Shown here piece after piece: positions 27,775-37,446 of a stretch of 64,000 nt of DNA. Origin of the DNA: UBA12170 sp964293475 (GTDB taxonomy: Bacteria; Bacteroidota; Bacteroidia; Bacteroidales; UBA12170). The stretch's first letter is position 1. Each line of letters starts with the position of its first letter. A program made the position numbers and the translations under genes. The DNA lies in contig CAXYYJ010000021.1 in NCBI GenBank assembly GCA_964293475.1, positions 1-64,000 of the forward strand, written 5' to 3'. A model generated the notes under the pieces. It was not told the origin of the DNA, searched no databases, and worked only from the letters and a program-made list of their open reading frames with translations.

Positions 27775-27850
27775 GTGTTTTGAGTACTTTTTTTTAAAAA
27801 ATTTTAATATTTTTTTTAACCCTTTGTTAATCAGTTATCAATATCAGGTG

Positions 27851-29638
27851 TTACATTCTTTCAGGCACTTCAATTCCTAAAATTCCCATCCCACTTTTGA
27901 TTATTTGAGCAACCTGAGCCGATAAATCGATTCTAAAAGCACGTTTTTCTTCATCTGTTTCTTTTAGTATGCTCAATTCCTGATAAAACTTATTATAGTC
28001 CTTCACAAACTCAAAAATGAAATTGGCAACCATGCTTGGGCTATAATTACGGGCTGCTTGCAAAATAACAGCGGGATAGTTTCCCACATGCTTTAGCAAT
28101 TCCTTTTCCTTAGCATCTAAAGTCAACTTTTCAGAATAAACCTTGCCTGCAAATCCATTTTCGGTGGCTTTACGCAAAACAGATTTTATGCGTGCATGGG
28201 TGTATTGAATAAAAGGGCCCGTATTTCCATTAAAATCAATAGATTCCACTGGGTTAAACATCATTTGCTTTTTGGGATCCACCTTCAGGATAAAGTATTT
28301 CAATGCCCCCAAACTTACCGTTTTATAGAGCACATTGGCTTCGTCGCTGGTAAAATCGTCAATCTTTCCAAGTGCTTTGGTTGTTTCAATGGCTGTTTCG
28401 AGCATATCCTGCATCAAATCGTCGGCATCGACCACGGTTCCTTCCCGCGATTTCATTTTTCCATGAGGCAATTCTACCATGCCATAAGATAGGTGATGGA
28501 TATTATTTGCCCACTCCTTCCCCATTTTTTTCAATACAATTTTGAGCACATCGAAATGGTAATTTTGCTCATTTCCAACCACATAAATCATTTCGGTGGG
28601 ATGAAAATCCAATTGACGAAGCTGAGCGGTTCCCAAATCCTGAGTCATGTAAACCGAAGTTCCATCGGCACGCAGGAGCAATTTCTCGTCCATGCCATCC
28701 TGCGTCAAATCGCACCAAACAGAGCCATTGTCCTTAACAAACAGAACCTTATCCTTCAAGCCATCTTCCACCAACTCTTTTCCAAGCAAATAGGTCTCCG
28801 ATTCATAATATACCTTATCAAAATCCACCCCCATTTGAGCGTAAGTGGTGTTGAAACCGGCATAAACCCATTGATTCATTGTATTCCATAATTGGCGGGT
28901 TGATTCATTCCCCAATTCCCATTTTCTTAGCATTTCCTGGGCTTCCAGAATCAGCGGAGCATTCTTTTTGGCGTCATCTTCCTCCATTCCCGTCTCCATA
29001 AGCGCCTTGATTTCTTCTTTGTAATATTTATCGAACATTACATAATAATCGCCCACAAACTTATCGCCTTTCTTTTGTGTGCTGTCGGGAGTTGCGCCAT
29101 TGCCCCATTTTTCCCAGGCGAGCATCGATTTGCAAATATGAATCCCACGATCGTTAATCAGGTTCACTTTTTTCACGTTTTTACCGCTGGCTTTTAACAA
29201 TTCAGCCACCGACCAGCCCAGCAAATTATTGCGGATATGCCCCAAATGCAAGGGTTTATTGGTGTTGGGCGAAGAGTATTCCAAAACCACCACATCCTTT
29301 TCGTCTAGGCTAACTTTGCCATATTCGGGTGTGTTTTGAGCATCTTTGAGAATTGAAATATAATAACTATCGCTGAGTTCCAGATTTAAAAAACCATTGA
29401 CCACATTAAAGCGCTCTATAAGCGATTCGCGTTTCATCATCTCATTCCCCAGTTCTGTGGCTGTTTCTAAAGGCGATTTCTTTGAAAACCGTGTAAATGA
29501 AAAAACCACCAGAGTAAAATCGCCCTTTTGGTCTTTTCGGGTTTGTTGCAAAGGAATTTGTTGCAAATCGAGCTGTTGTTCATACAATTCCTGAATGGCT
29601 GCCTGTGCATTGAGAAGAAGCTGGTTTTCTATATTCAT
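27851..29638 (-). CDS. argS: Arginyl-tRNA synthetase
   Basis: 595 aa class I synthetase that charges tRNA-Arg. The HIGH-type signature is LHLGHIRNNLLGW; VNLINDRGIHICKSM and the C-terminal anticodon-binding DALR domain (QYTHARIKSVLRK ... RIDLSAQVAQIIKSGMGILGI) are present. Start ATG 29638 (MNIENQLLL) fits the family; the extension to 29683 precedes the transcription start expected from the -7 box at 29657-29664. Cytoplasmic, monocistronic, convergent with the murF/alr gene. Confidence 0.95.
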   Translation of the reverse strand: MNIENQLLLNAQAAIQELYEQQLDLQQIPLQQTRKDQKGDFTLVVFSFTRFSKKSPLETATELGNEMMKRESLIERFNVVNGFLNLELSDSYYISILKDAQNTPEYGKVSLDEKDVVVLEYSSPNTNKPLHLGHIRNNLLGWSVAELLKASGKNVKKVNLINDRGIHICKSMLAWEKWGNGATPDSTQKKGDKFVGDYYVMFDKYYKEEIKALMETGMEEDDAKKNAPLILEAQEMLRKWELGNESTRQLWNTMNQWVYAGFNTTYAQMGVDFDKVYYESETYLLGKELVEDGLKDKVLFVKDNGSVWCDLTQDGMDEKLLLRADGTSVYMTQDLGTAQLRQLDFHPTEMIYVVGNEQNYHFDVLKIVLKKMGKEWANNIHHLSYGMVELPHGKMKSREGTVVDADDLMQDMLETAIETTKALGKIDDFTSDEANVLYKTVSLGALKYFILKVDPKKQMMFNPVESIDFNGNTGPFIQYTHARIKSVLRKATENGFAGKVYSEKLTLDAKEKELLKHVGNYPAVILQAARNYSPSMVANFIFEFVKDYNKFYQELSILKETDEEKRAFRIDLSAQVAQIIKSGMGILGIEVPERM

Positions 29639-29656
29639 CTGTGTAAAATTGGGCTG

Positions 29657-29664
29657 CAAATATA
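29657..29664 (-). promoter_or_regulatory. -7 promoter box of argS
   Basis: TATATTTG on the minus strand, 18 nt upstream of ATG 29638; excludes the longer start. No clear -33 TTG. Confidence 0.4.
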
Positions 29665-29774
29665 AGTTTTTAACCATAACCATTATTCATCTTTCGCCAG
29701 GTTAGCTTTTAGAGATATGCAAAATGCTCCTCTTTTTTTCATTTTCCTGTCACCAAATTATTCTCATTTAATTC

Positions 29775-29782
29775 TATTTTTG
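29775..29782 (+). promoter_or_regulatory. -7 promoter box of the MscS gene
   Basis: TATTTTTG, a TAnnTTTG match 13 nt before ATG 29796. The -33 side is not recognisable. Confidence 0.35.
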
Positions 29783-29795
29783 GAGAAAAAAAATA

Positions 29796-30623
29796 ATGGA
29801 ACAACTTAAACATATCGACAAGATAAATTCATTCTGGGAACAATACACCCCGCTGGCTGTGGAATACGGCTCAAACCTGTTTTTTGCCCTTCTGGTTTTC
29901 ATCCTTGGATTCTGGTTTTCAAACCTGTTCTCATCCTCTGTAAAACGGATGATGCTCAAAAGCAAACTCGACAAATCACTGGTTCCTTTTTTAACCAGCT
30001 TATTACAAACAGTGCTCAAAGTACTTGTGGCCATTACCGCTTTGGGGGTTCTTGGCATTGAAATGACTTCGTTCATTGCTATTCTTGGTGCCGCGGGATT
30101 GGCTGTTGGTATGGCCCTTTCAGGAACACTTCAAAACTTTGCCGGCGGCGTGATGATATTGATTTTTAAACCGTTTAAGGTGGGCGATTTCATTAGCGCT
30201 CAGGGACATAGCGGCTCTGTGAAAGAAATTCAGATTTTCAACACTTTGCTCACTACCCCCGATAATAAAGTTATTATCATTCCCAATGGCGGATTGAGCA
30301 CCGGAAGCATGATAAACTACTCTGGAATGACCATGCGACGTGTGGACTGGATCTTCTCCATTTCGTATAGCGATGATTATCAGCATGCCGAAGCGGTCTT
30401 GCGCAGACTGATAGAAGCCGATAAACGAATTCTCGCCACCCCCGAACCCTTTATTGGCATCAACGAGCTGGCAAGCAGCTCCGTAAATATTGTTGTGAGA
30501 GTTTGGGTAAACCTCGACGACTATTGGGATGTTTTCTTCGACATGAACAAAACAGTTTTTGTAACATTCAAGCAGGAGAATTTACACTTCCCTTTCCCGC
30601 AAATGGATGTTCATTCCAAGTAA
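29796..30623 (+). CDS. Small-conductance mechanosensitive channel (MscS family)
   Basis: 275 aa inner-membrane protein with about three N-terminal transmembrane helices (25-50, 66-88, 92-125). The pore-lining TM3 has the family's Gly/Ala pattern (ILGAAGLAVGMALSGTLQNFAGGVM), followed by the cytoplasmic beta domain (PFKVGDFISAQGHSGSVKEI, NKVIIIPNGGLSTGSMINYS) and the alpha/beta vestibule. It releases osmolytes on hypo-osmotic shock. Length is close to E. coli MscS (286). Monocistronic. Confidence 0.92.
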   Translation: MEQLKHIDKINSFWEQYTPLAVEYGSNLFFALLVFILGFWFSNLFSSSVKRMMLKSKLDKSLVPFLTSLLQTVLKVLVAITALGVLGIEMTSFIAILGAAGLAVGMALSGTLQNFAGGVMILIFKPFKVGDFISAQGHSGSVKEIQIFNTLLTTPDNKVIIIPNGGLSTGSMINYSGMTMRRVDWIFSISYSDDYQHAEAVLRRLIEADKRILATPEPFIGINELASSSVNIVVRVWVNLDDYWDVFFDMNKTVFVTFKQENLHFPFPQMDVHSK

Positions 30624-30693
30624 TTTTATTAATTACTCTCAATTTTCCTTCCAATGCTTTCACGTGGCAATTAAGGCGCTTCGTTGTTTTGCT

Positions 30694-30701
30694 TAGTTTT
30701 G
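30694..30701 (+). promoter_or_regulatory. -7 promoter box of the radical SAM operon
   Basis: TAGTTTTG, a TAnnTTTG match 14 nt before ATG 30716; no clear TTG at -33. Confidence 0.35.
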
Positions 30702-30715
30702 CATAAAAAATATTT

Positions 30716-31489
30716 ATGGGAACCTTTCTGTTTAACGAAATAATATTTGGGCCAGTAAAAAGCCGCCGCCTTGGGGTTTCGTTGGGTATCAACCTACTTC
30801 CAACCGACTATAAATTCTGCACATTCAACTGTGTTTACTGTGAGTGTGGCTGGACCATGAAATCTGACAAAAAAATTACGCTTCCAACCGCCATTGAAGT
30901 CAATGAAGCTTTGGAACAAGTTTTGACAGATTATAACCAAAAGGGCAAAACCATTGATTCTATCACTTTTGCGGGAAACGGAGAACCCACCATTCACCCT
31001 GATTTTGAAAAAGTTATCGACGATACCATCGCTTCCAGAAACCGATTGATGCCAAATGCACTAATTTCCGTTCTTAGTAATGCTTCGCAACTCAATAAAC
31101 CCAAAGTTACCAATGCCCTGGCTAAGGTGGATAGAAATATTCTGAAACTCGATGCCGGTACTGAAAGGACCTATCAACTTATCAATCAGGCACAAACACA
31201 CTTAACATTCCAAAAAATAGTGGATTATCTGAAAGGATTTCAAGGAAATTTAATCATTCAAACGCTCTTTATTAGAGGGGAGCACAACGGTGAAAAATTC
31301 GACAATACCACAGAGGAAGAAGTTGTCGCCTGGCTCAATCTTTTAAAAGAAATCCAACCAAAATCGGTGATGATTTATCCTATTGAACGCGATACTCCCG
31401 AAGAAAATCTTGTAAAAATTGACCAAAACACTCTTAACAATATTGCTCAAAGAGTTGAATTTCTGGGGATTAAAGCTGAAGTTTATTAA
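30716..31489 (+). CDS. Radical SAM protein
   Basis: 257 aa with the radical SAM [4Fe-4S] cluster motif CTFNCVYCECGW near residue 37 and the SAM-binding FAGNGEPTIHPDF. These enzymes generate a 5'-deoxyadenosyl radical. The N-terminal FGPVKSRRLGVSLGINLLP is typical of a conserved bacterial/archaeal subgroup of unknown substrate. No extra SPASM cluster is seen at the C-terminus. Its stop codon overlaps the start of the next gene by one base (TAATG), so the two proteins are likely made together. Confidence 0.85.
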   Translation: MGTFLFNEIIFGPVKSRRLGVSLGINLLPTDYKFCTFNCVYCECGWTMKSDKKITLPTAIEVNEALEQVLTDYNQKGKTIDSITFAGNGEPTIHPDFEKVIDDTIASRNRLMPNALISVLSNASQLNKPKVTNALAKVDRNILKLDAGTERTYQLINQAQTHLTFQKIVDYLKGFQGNLIIQTLFIRGEHNGEKFDNTTEEEVVAWLNLLKEIQPKSVMIYPIERDTPEENLVKIDQNTLNNIAQRVEFLGIKAEVY

Positions 31490-32478
31490 TGAAAAAGGTG
31501 GTAAGTGTAAATACAAGTCGATGTGAGTTAACGGGCAGGCTGCTGCAGACCGTTCAATTTCGCGATTCATTTATTGGCCGCCCCTTTATCAAAAACAATC
31601 TTTCCGATGAGCTGAAAGCGCGCATGTATTTTTTTGCAGTGGGCATTTGTCATCAAACTTATAATTTGGTAAACAAAGAGCTCAATCTCTTTGGCTGGGA
31701 TTATCTGGAGCATGGCTTTTTGGAAATTGCCCACCAAAAACCCGATTTGCTATCCCCTAAATATATTCTGTCCATCACTCAAAATGAACTCATTGACCAA
31801 ATCAGGCCTTTTTTTTCCCCCAACCACTCACCCGATTCCTGCACTCTCGACAGATTGGAAGAAAGAACCCTGCTTTGGCAAAACATGGCTGGCTTTCTGT
31901 CCGACAAAAAAAATAGCGTCACAAAGATTCTTGAAGAATCCCGGGGGGATATTCTTTGGTTTTACGAGTCATTTAAGCACATTGAAGCCTATTCCGACCC
32001 CTTGCAAAAGAAAACCAGCTTCCTTGTCAAACTACTCGAAGACAGCGGATTAATCACCATAAAAAACCCTGGCTTCATTATTCCGGTTATGGATTATCAT
32101 ATGCAACGAGTTTTGCTGCGCACGGGTTGTGTTGAGATTGAAGACAAGCAATTGAGAAGTAAATTGCTGCAAAAAATTCTCTTAGAATCGGACGAGGAAA
32201 TTCGCCAATCGTGCATAGAAGCCATGAAATTAATTGCATCTGTGGCACAGATTCCAGTGCTTAAAATGAACGATATTTTCTACATGCTGGGCAGAAGTTG
32301 CTGCAATCAAAAGCCCCTTTGTGTGAGCAATCAATGTGATAAAACGCCTTGCAGCCTCACTCTCACACTCCATTTAACCAGCCATTCAGAATGCCTATTG
32401 CTACCAATTTGTGCTGGTTCAACTTCGGTTGATTATAGAACTCTAAATGAACCCGCTGTTTTAACACATTTCTATTAA
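31489..32478 (+). CDS. Helix-hairpin-helix/Fe-S protein, endonuclease III-like fold (function unknown)
   Basis: 329 aa. The middle helical domain carries FIIPVMDYHMQRVLLRTGCV, which resembles the helix-hairpin-helix/catalytic region of HhH-GPD base-excision proteins, and near residue 265 a Cys cluster (GRSCCNQKPLCVSNQCDKTPC) resembles the [4Fe-4S] loop that ends EndIII-type enzymes, with spacing C-x6-C-x4-C-x4-C. The usual catalytic Lys/Asp pair cannot be assigned by eye. About 40 residues after the cluster look unconserved. Coupling to a radical SAM gene hints at a nucleic-acid or nucleobase modification role; this is inference. Confidence 0.55.
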   Translation: MKKVVSVNTSRCELTGRLLQTVQFRDSFIGRPFIKNNLSDELKARMYFFAVGICHQTYNLVNKELNLFGWDYLEHGFLEIAHQKPDLLSPKYILSITQNELIDQIRPFFSPNHSPDSCTLDRLEERTLLWQNMAGFLSDKKNSVTKILEESRGDILWFYESFKHIEAYSDPLQKKTSFLVKLLEDSGLITIKNPGFIIPVMDYHMQRVLLRTGCVEIEDKQLRSKLLQKILLESDEEIRQSCIEAMKLIASVAQIPVLKMNDIFYMLGRSCCNQKPLCVSNQCDKTPCSLTLTLHLTSHSECLLLPICAGSTSVDYRTLNEPAVLTHFY

Positions 32479-32602
32479 ATCTCTGTAAATAATTACTTTC
32501 AATAAAAAATAATCCCTCAGTAAGATTATTATTGTAAAGTAAAAAGCAATTTGTTATTTCAATTTTTTTTATAAATTGCTCCATAATTTAAAATCATGGA
32601 AC

Positions 32603-33601
32603 ATGACTGATACTCTTCAAGCACTGGATCACATCCGATTAAACTTTAGTCCATCAAATTTACATGCTCTCAATATAGCCATTGGTATTGTTATGTTTGG
32701 AGTTGCACTTGAAATTAAACTCAATAGTTTTAAAGAAGTATTCTTATCGCCAAAGCCCGCCATTGTTGGTTTTTTATCTCAGTTTTTGCTCTTACCCGCA
32801 GCAACTTTTTTAATAATCATTCTTATGAAAGACTGGTTAACCCCCACCATGGCCCTGGGAATGGTTTTGGTAGCCGCCTGTCCGGGAGGAAATATTTCAA
32901 ATTTTATTACATCCTTAGCCAAAGGGAATGTGGCACTTTCTGTCAGTTTGACTGCCATTGGAACGCTGGGCGCAGTTATATTAACCCCCTTGAATTTTGC
33001 CTTTTGGGGTAAATTGGTCATTCAGTTTTTTGAGAATCAAAGCGCGGGCAATTTGATTCGTCCCATAGAAATTGATATTATTCAGGTATTTCAAACCATT
33101 TTTATAATTTTGGGAATACCCTTGCTCGCCGGAATTTATATCAACAGTAAATTGCCTGTTTTTACAAAAAAAATATCTGGCATCATTAAAAAAATATCTA
33201 TCATTATTTTTGTAGCTATCATCATAATAACTCTTTCCAAAAATTTCAACTTCTTTCTAAGTGCCATCCAATATATTTTTCTTATCGTTCTAATTCACAA
33301 TGGTGTAGCATTAATAACGGGTTATGGCATAAGCAGCATATTCAAATTGCCTCATATCGACCGCAAGAGCATCACCATAGAAACGGGCATTCAAAATTCA
33401 GGGCTGGCACTGGTTCTGATTTTTAATCCTAAAATATTCCCTCCTGAACTGGAGCTTGGCGGAATGGCCATTATTGCAGCCTGGTGGGGAATCTGGCATA
33501 TGATTTCAGGCCTGGCTATTGCCACCTATTGGGGCACTTCTTTCTCTTTTTTCGGTCTTAAAAAAGCAACCATAAGCGGTACCTCTCATGGGAATAAATA
33601 A
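32603..33601 (+). CDS. Bile acid:sodium symporter (BASS) family transporter
   Basis: 332 aa polytopic inner-membrane protein with 9-10 predicted helices. Family features include the Na+-binding crossing segments ACPGGNISNFITSLAKGNVALSV and IETGIQNSGLAL. Members carry bile acids, pantoate, pyruvate or other organic anions with sodium; the substrate is not evident. Start is ATG 32603 (MTDTL); ATG 32576 is a possible alternative that adds nine residues. Its 3' end overlaps the acyltransferase gene by 14 nt. Confidence 0.85.
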   Translation: MTDTLQALDHIRLNFSPSNLHALNIAIGIVMFGVALEIKLNSFKEVFLSPKPAIVGFLSQFLLLPAATFLIIILMKDWLTPTMALGMVLVAACPGGNISNFITSLAKGNVALSVSLTAIGTLGAVILTPLNFAFWGKLVIQFFENQSAGNLIRPIEIDIIQVFQTIFIILGIPLLAGIYINSKLPVFTKKISGIIKKISIIIFVAIIIITLSKNFNFFLSAIQYIFLIVLIHNGVALITGYGISSIFKLPHIDRKSITIETGIQNSGLALVLIFNPKIFPPELELGGMAIIAAWWGIWHMISGLAIATYWGTSFSFFGLKKATISGTSHGNK

Positions 33602-34919
33602 AGTTGACCAAAAATCATTTTTCTACAAATTGATTTGGGTTGCCATAAAACTTTGGCATCACGCGTTTTATTACCAAAAAATAGAAATTGCTAACAAGGA
33701 AAGGGTGCCAAAAACAGGGGCTCTTATTTTTACTCCAAACCACCAAAATGCTCTGATGGATGCGCTGGCGGTGCTTTTCAGCACTAAACGGACTTTAGTA
33801 TTCTTAGCCAGAGCCGACATATTCTCAAAAAAATTCTTTGCCGAAATTCTCTATTTTTTTAGAATTTTGCCCGTCTACCGTCCCCGCGATGGCCAGGGTG
33901 AAGTGAAAAGAAACGTTGAAACATTCGAAAAAACATCGGAAGTTTTAAGAAAGAATTTCAGTTTGGTGCTTTTCCCCGAAGGAACCCACTCCGAAAAACA
34001 AAGCCTCATCCCCCTGAAAAAAGGTTTTGTAAAAATCGCCTTGCAAACTGAAGAATCCAACGACTTTAATTTAGGCATTAAGCTGATGCCTATGGCCATT
34101 AGCTATACCAATTACGCCCAATGTCAAACTACGCTATCAATAAATTTTGGCCATCCCATCGATCTCAAACCCTTCTATGAATCGTATAAGGAACATCCTG
34201 CTGTGGCTTTCAATGCCGTTAGAGATCAACTTGAGCTTGCATTAAAAGACATCATGATTCACATAGATGACGATGAATTTTATAAGACTCAGGAATTTTT
34301 ATTGATGGCCTTTGCCGAACCAGTTTTGAAAAAGCATAAGTCATTGGCCCATCATAGAATAGTTGACGGAAAAGCATTCCTGGAAAAACTAAACAATTGG
34401 CGAGCTCAAAACCCCGCAAATTTTAGCGATTTACACATCTCCACTCAGGAATTTATTGAATTATCGAAAAGTTTAAGCAACAGGCAAAAAATAGTATTCT
34501 CAAGTTACTCCTTAGCTCGTCTCACCTTAAAAACACTTTTTTTCCTCATTGCTCTGCCTGTAATTCTTCCATCATTAATAATTCAATATCCCAACTTTTT
34601 TCTCTCAAATTTACCAACCCGCTATATCAAAGATATTCAGTTCTTTAGCTCAGTGAGATTTGTTGTGGGCTTTTTGGTTGTGCCCATTGTTTTTTTAGCG
34701 GAATGGTTGGTGATAAAAATTCTTTTTGATGAGCTGAGTCTATTTCAATTTATTACCATTTACATTTTTTCAATATTGATTAGTACACTGATGTTGAACT
34801 GGTTGCGAAATCTGTCAGCCATGTGGAAAATCTATATTTTTTCGGCATTCGACAAGCAGAAATTTGAGCAATTAAAAATTTCAATGAACAAGATAAAAAA
34901 ATATATTAATTCAATTTAA
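33588..34919 (+). CDS. PlsC-like glycerol-phosphate acyltransferase with C-terminal membrane helices
   Basis: 443 aa. The acyltransferase domain (residues ~30-230) has TPNHQNALMDAL (block I His...Asp), ARADIFSKKFFAEILYFF, and LVLFPEGTHSEKQSL (block III FPEGT). This variant with His-x5-Asp is typical of a Bacteroidota subgroup. Two or three hydrophobic helices near residues 300-410 anchor it. It likely acylates lysophosphatidic acid or a related lipid at the inner membrane. Translationally coupled to the BASS transporter. Confidence 0.85.
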   Translation: MGINKVDQKSFFYKLIWVAIKLWHHAFYYQKIEIANKERVPKTGALIFTPNHQNALMDALAVLFSTKRTLVFLARADIFSKKFFAEILYFFRILPVYRPRDGQGEVKRNVETFEKTSEVLRKNFSLVLFPEGTHSEKQSLIPLKKGFVKIALQTEESNDFNLGIKLMPMAISYTNYAQCQTTLSINFGHPIDLKPFYESYKEHPAVAFNAVRDQLELALKDIMIHIDDDEFYKTQEFLLMAFAEPVLKKHKSLAHHRIVDGKAFLEKLNNWRAQNPANFSDLHISTQEFIELSKSLSNRQKIVFSSYSLARLTLKTLFFLIALPVILPSLIIQYPNFFLSNLPTRYIKDIQFFSSVRFVVGFLVVPIVFLAEWLVIKILFDELSLFQFITIYIFSILISTLMLNWLRNLSAMWKIYIFSAFDKQKFEQLKISMNKIKKYINSI

Positions 34920-34961
34920 CTACTCTATTCCAATAGATTACGATTAAAAAAAGCATTTACC

Positions 34962-35900
34962 ATGGAAAATTTTTCAGTAACCATATTAGGAAGCAGTTCG
35001 GCATCGCCCACGAGCCACAGAAACACAACCAGCCAGCTTATCAATTTTTACGACAGGCTCTATCTTATCGATTGTGGCGAAGGTACACAGGTTCAATTGC
35101 GTCGGCATCATACCAAATTGTCCAAAATCAATCATATTCTCATCAGTCATCTGCATGGCGATCATTTTTTTGGTTTGGCGGGCTTAATAAGCAGTCTTAA
35201 TCTTTTTGGCAGAGCTAAAACCCTTCATATTTATTCCGACCCAAGAATAAAGCAAGTAATTGATTTACAACTCGAAATATCGGAAACTGTGCTTCAGTTC
35301 GACATAGAATATCACCCACTTGATTTTGAAAAGAAAGCCTTGATTTTTGAAGATAAAAAACTTCAGATTTATAGTTTTCCGCTGAATCACAGAATTCCAA
35401 CCTGCGGATTTCTATTTCAGGAAAAGCCATCCTTACCCAATATTAACAAGAAAGTTATTGCAAGGTATAATCTGAATATAGAGCAGATAAAATCGATCAT
35501 CGATGGCGAAGACCTGATATTGAACGACAAAACGCGCATCGAAAACGAGCTTTTGGTGGTTCAGCCGGCCCCGCCCCGCTCCTATGCCTTTTGTTCCGAC
35601 ACCAAATACTTCGACGGGCTTTATAAATACTTCGAAAATGTGGATTTACTTTACGCCGAATGTACTTTCATGAACGATTTGCAGGAAATTGCTCACCAAA
35701 AATTTCATATGACCACCAACGATGTTGCCCAACTTGCAAAGGAATCGTCAGCTAAAAACCTTATTGTAGGACATTTCTCCGCCCGATATCGCGATACTTC
35801 TCAGCTTCAGACTGAAATTCAAAACCAATATCCCGATACCACTTTGGTAAACGACTTCGATACTTTCTTTATTAACAATGCTGACCCCGATTTGCAATAA
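34962..35900 (+). CDS. rnz: Ribonuclease Z
   Basis: 312 aa metallo-beta-lactamase-fold nuclease that trims tRNA 3' ends. Diagnostic: ILGSSSASPT at the N-terminus, DCGEGTQVQLRR, the zinc motif ISHLHGDHFFGL, YAECTFMND, and the C-terminal LIVGHFSARYRD. Length is right for the short RNase Z form. Works upstream of CCA addition, whose gene lies at 43-44 kb. Cytoplasmic. Confidence 0.93.
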   Translation: MENFSVTILGSSSASPTSHRNTTSQLINFYDRLYLIDCGEGTQVQLRRHHTKLSKINHILISHLHGDHFFGLAGLISSLNLFGRAKTLHIYSDPRIKQVIDLQLEISETVLQFDIEYHPLDFEKKALIFEDKKLQIYSFPLNHRIPTCGFLFQEKPSLPNINKKVIARYNLNIEQIKSIIDGEDLILNDKTRIENELLVVQPAPPRSYAFCSDTKYFDGLYKYFENVDLLYAECTFMNDLQEIAHQKFHMTTNDVAQLAKESSAKNLIVGHFSARYRDTSQLQTEIQNQYPDTTLVNDFDTFFINNADPDLQ

Positions 35901-35915
35901 TACTGAATCTAGATA

Positions 35916-37316
35916 TTATTGAATTCGGTAAAAGCTTAATAAATCCGAAGAGAAAACAAGCTCCGAATTTGGCGGTGGAACTGGCTCTTCCAGCTGCTTG
36001 GATGGCCCCAGGTCCGGCAGATTTTCAAGATTCACAAGATAGTAGATATGTGGATATTTTTCCCAATCATCTTTAGTAAAACCCCTTGTTTGAGCAATTT
36101 TTGTTTCACATTCCCATGCCACCCACCATTCAACACCATGTCGGGCAACAATAATTGTTTTGTCAATATCTTTTGGCAGATAAGACTTCAGGGTTTTTAA
36201 TTCAGTAATAAACTCACTTTTTACAACAGTCGATTTGGGTCGAACTATAAAAAAGAAGGTTGATAACACACTAAAAGCAACGAGCCCGAAACTCATTTTT
36301 CGCAATAAAGTTGCCGATAACCAGGGTGTTAAAAATATAATCAGAAGAATTTGAGCAATATACAGAAACAGGTTAAAGCGACGAAGATATTCCATATCGA
36401 GAAAAGGGAAGGAATAAATCAGTAAAACTACCATGAGCGTAAAAATAATGCTTCGATGTATTTTAGGAATATTAAACTGCGAATTGCGGAGAGTCCTGTA
36501 ACCTAAAAGAACCAATATCCAGGAGAAAATTAACATAATCAGCTCTGGAAAAGAAGGAATTCCTGCCAAAAAAGCAGGATGCGCAAATATTTCACCCCCA
36601 ATAGTAAGCAATCGGTAAAATCTGGTTTCATCGAGAATGAAAATAATAATCAAAGATACCACCAGCAAACCAGACAGAAGTTTAAATGCCCGACTGTTAT
36701 ACCATTTCAAAACAAAAACAGCGATAAGCAACAGGAGAAAAATAAAAGTGCCAAAATGAGATAAAGCAACGGCAAGTAAAAACAGTATTGAAACTAAAAG
36801 TGACCCTTTTTTCCCGGCTTGAAGGTATTGGAGAATAAACATAAAGAAAAAAAGCATAAGCAAAATGGCCAAAGCGTTCTTTTGCAAGTCGCTCGTTAAC
36901 ACCAAAGGAGAAAAGGAGAATCCTGCAAAGGCTGCGAATGAGATGGATAAAAGTCTGTGCGTCTGCAATTTCAATGAATGCAATATTTTAAATAAGGGGA
37001 GCAGAGTAAGTGGAATAAACAAAGAATCAATGGCTTTATTTACAAATATAATTATTTGATTATCAATAGATAACCCAAACACCGAGAACAATTTCAAAAC
37101 AAAAACATTGATGTAAAAAACCAAGGGCATATCGTTAAAACCCAGGCTACCAGTTCGAATGATTGTTCTTATTTGCAACGGATAATATCCACCATTGGTA
37201 CCTGGAATTAAATCGCAGGTAAAGTTCAGATATAGTTTTACAATCAAAGCAGCTGCCCCCAAAAGGAAGAAATATGCCTTCAAATTCAGATATTTTTCTG
37301 AGTTATTCCAAATCAT
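35916..37316 (-). CDS. Polytopic membrane protein, possibly GT-C-like
   Basis: 466 aa with about 10-11 hydrophobic helices and a soluble C-terminal domain of ~100 residues (from SEFITELKTLKSYLPK). An acidic/aromatic segment in the first loop (LIPGTNGGYYPLQIRTII) recalls glycosyltransferase family C enzymes that use polyprenyl-linked sugars, but no definitive motif is seen. Convergent with rnz (15-bp gap). Function unknown. Confidence 0.6.
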   Translation of the reverse strand: MIWNNSEKYLNLKAYFFLLGAAALIVKLYLNFTCDLIPGTNGGYYPLQIRTIIRTGSLGFNDMPLVFYINVFVLKLFSVFGLSIDNQIIIFVNKAIDSLFIPLTLLPLFKILHSLKLQTHRLLSISFAAFAGFSFSPLVLTSDLQKNALAILLMLFFFMFILQYLQAGKKGSLLVSILFLLAVALSHFGTFIFLLLLIAVFVLKWYNSRAFKLLSGLLVVSLIIIFILDETRFYRLLTIGGEIFAHPAFLAGIPSFPELIMLIFSWILVLLGYRTLRNSQFNIPKIHRSIIFTLMVVLLIYSFPFLDMEYLRRFNLFLYIAQILLIIFLTPWLSATLLRKMSFGLVAFSVLSTFFFIVRPKSTVVKSEFITELKTLKSYLPKDIDKTIIVARHGVEWWVAWECETKIAQTRGFTKDDWEKYPHIYYLVNLENLPDLGPSKQLEEPVPPPNSELVFSSDLLSFYRIQ

Positions 37317-37446
37317 TTTTGCAGCCTTTTCCTGAATACAAATTGAACGAAGTTAACCTGATATTGGGTAATCAAAAATAACCGATATTTAAATGAACAG
37401 GGGTTTAAAAAAACCTAAATTCTACAGAAAAAGGAACAAAGGGATT

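Noticed and set aside
32500..32535. AATAATC/GATTATT hairpin between the HhH protein and the BASS transporter
   Set aside because: Weak all-A/T-rich stem; the T-run is on the minus strand where no gene ends, so not called a terminator.
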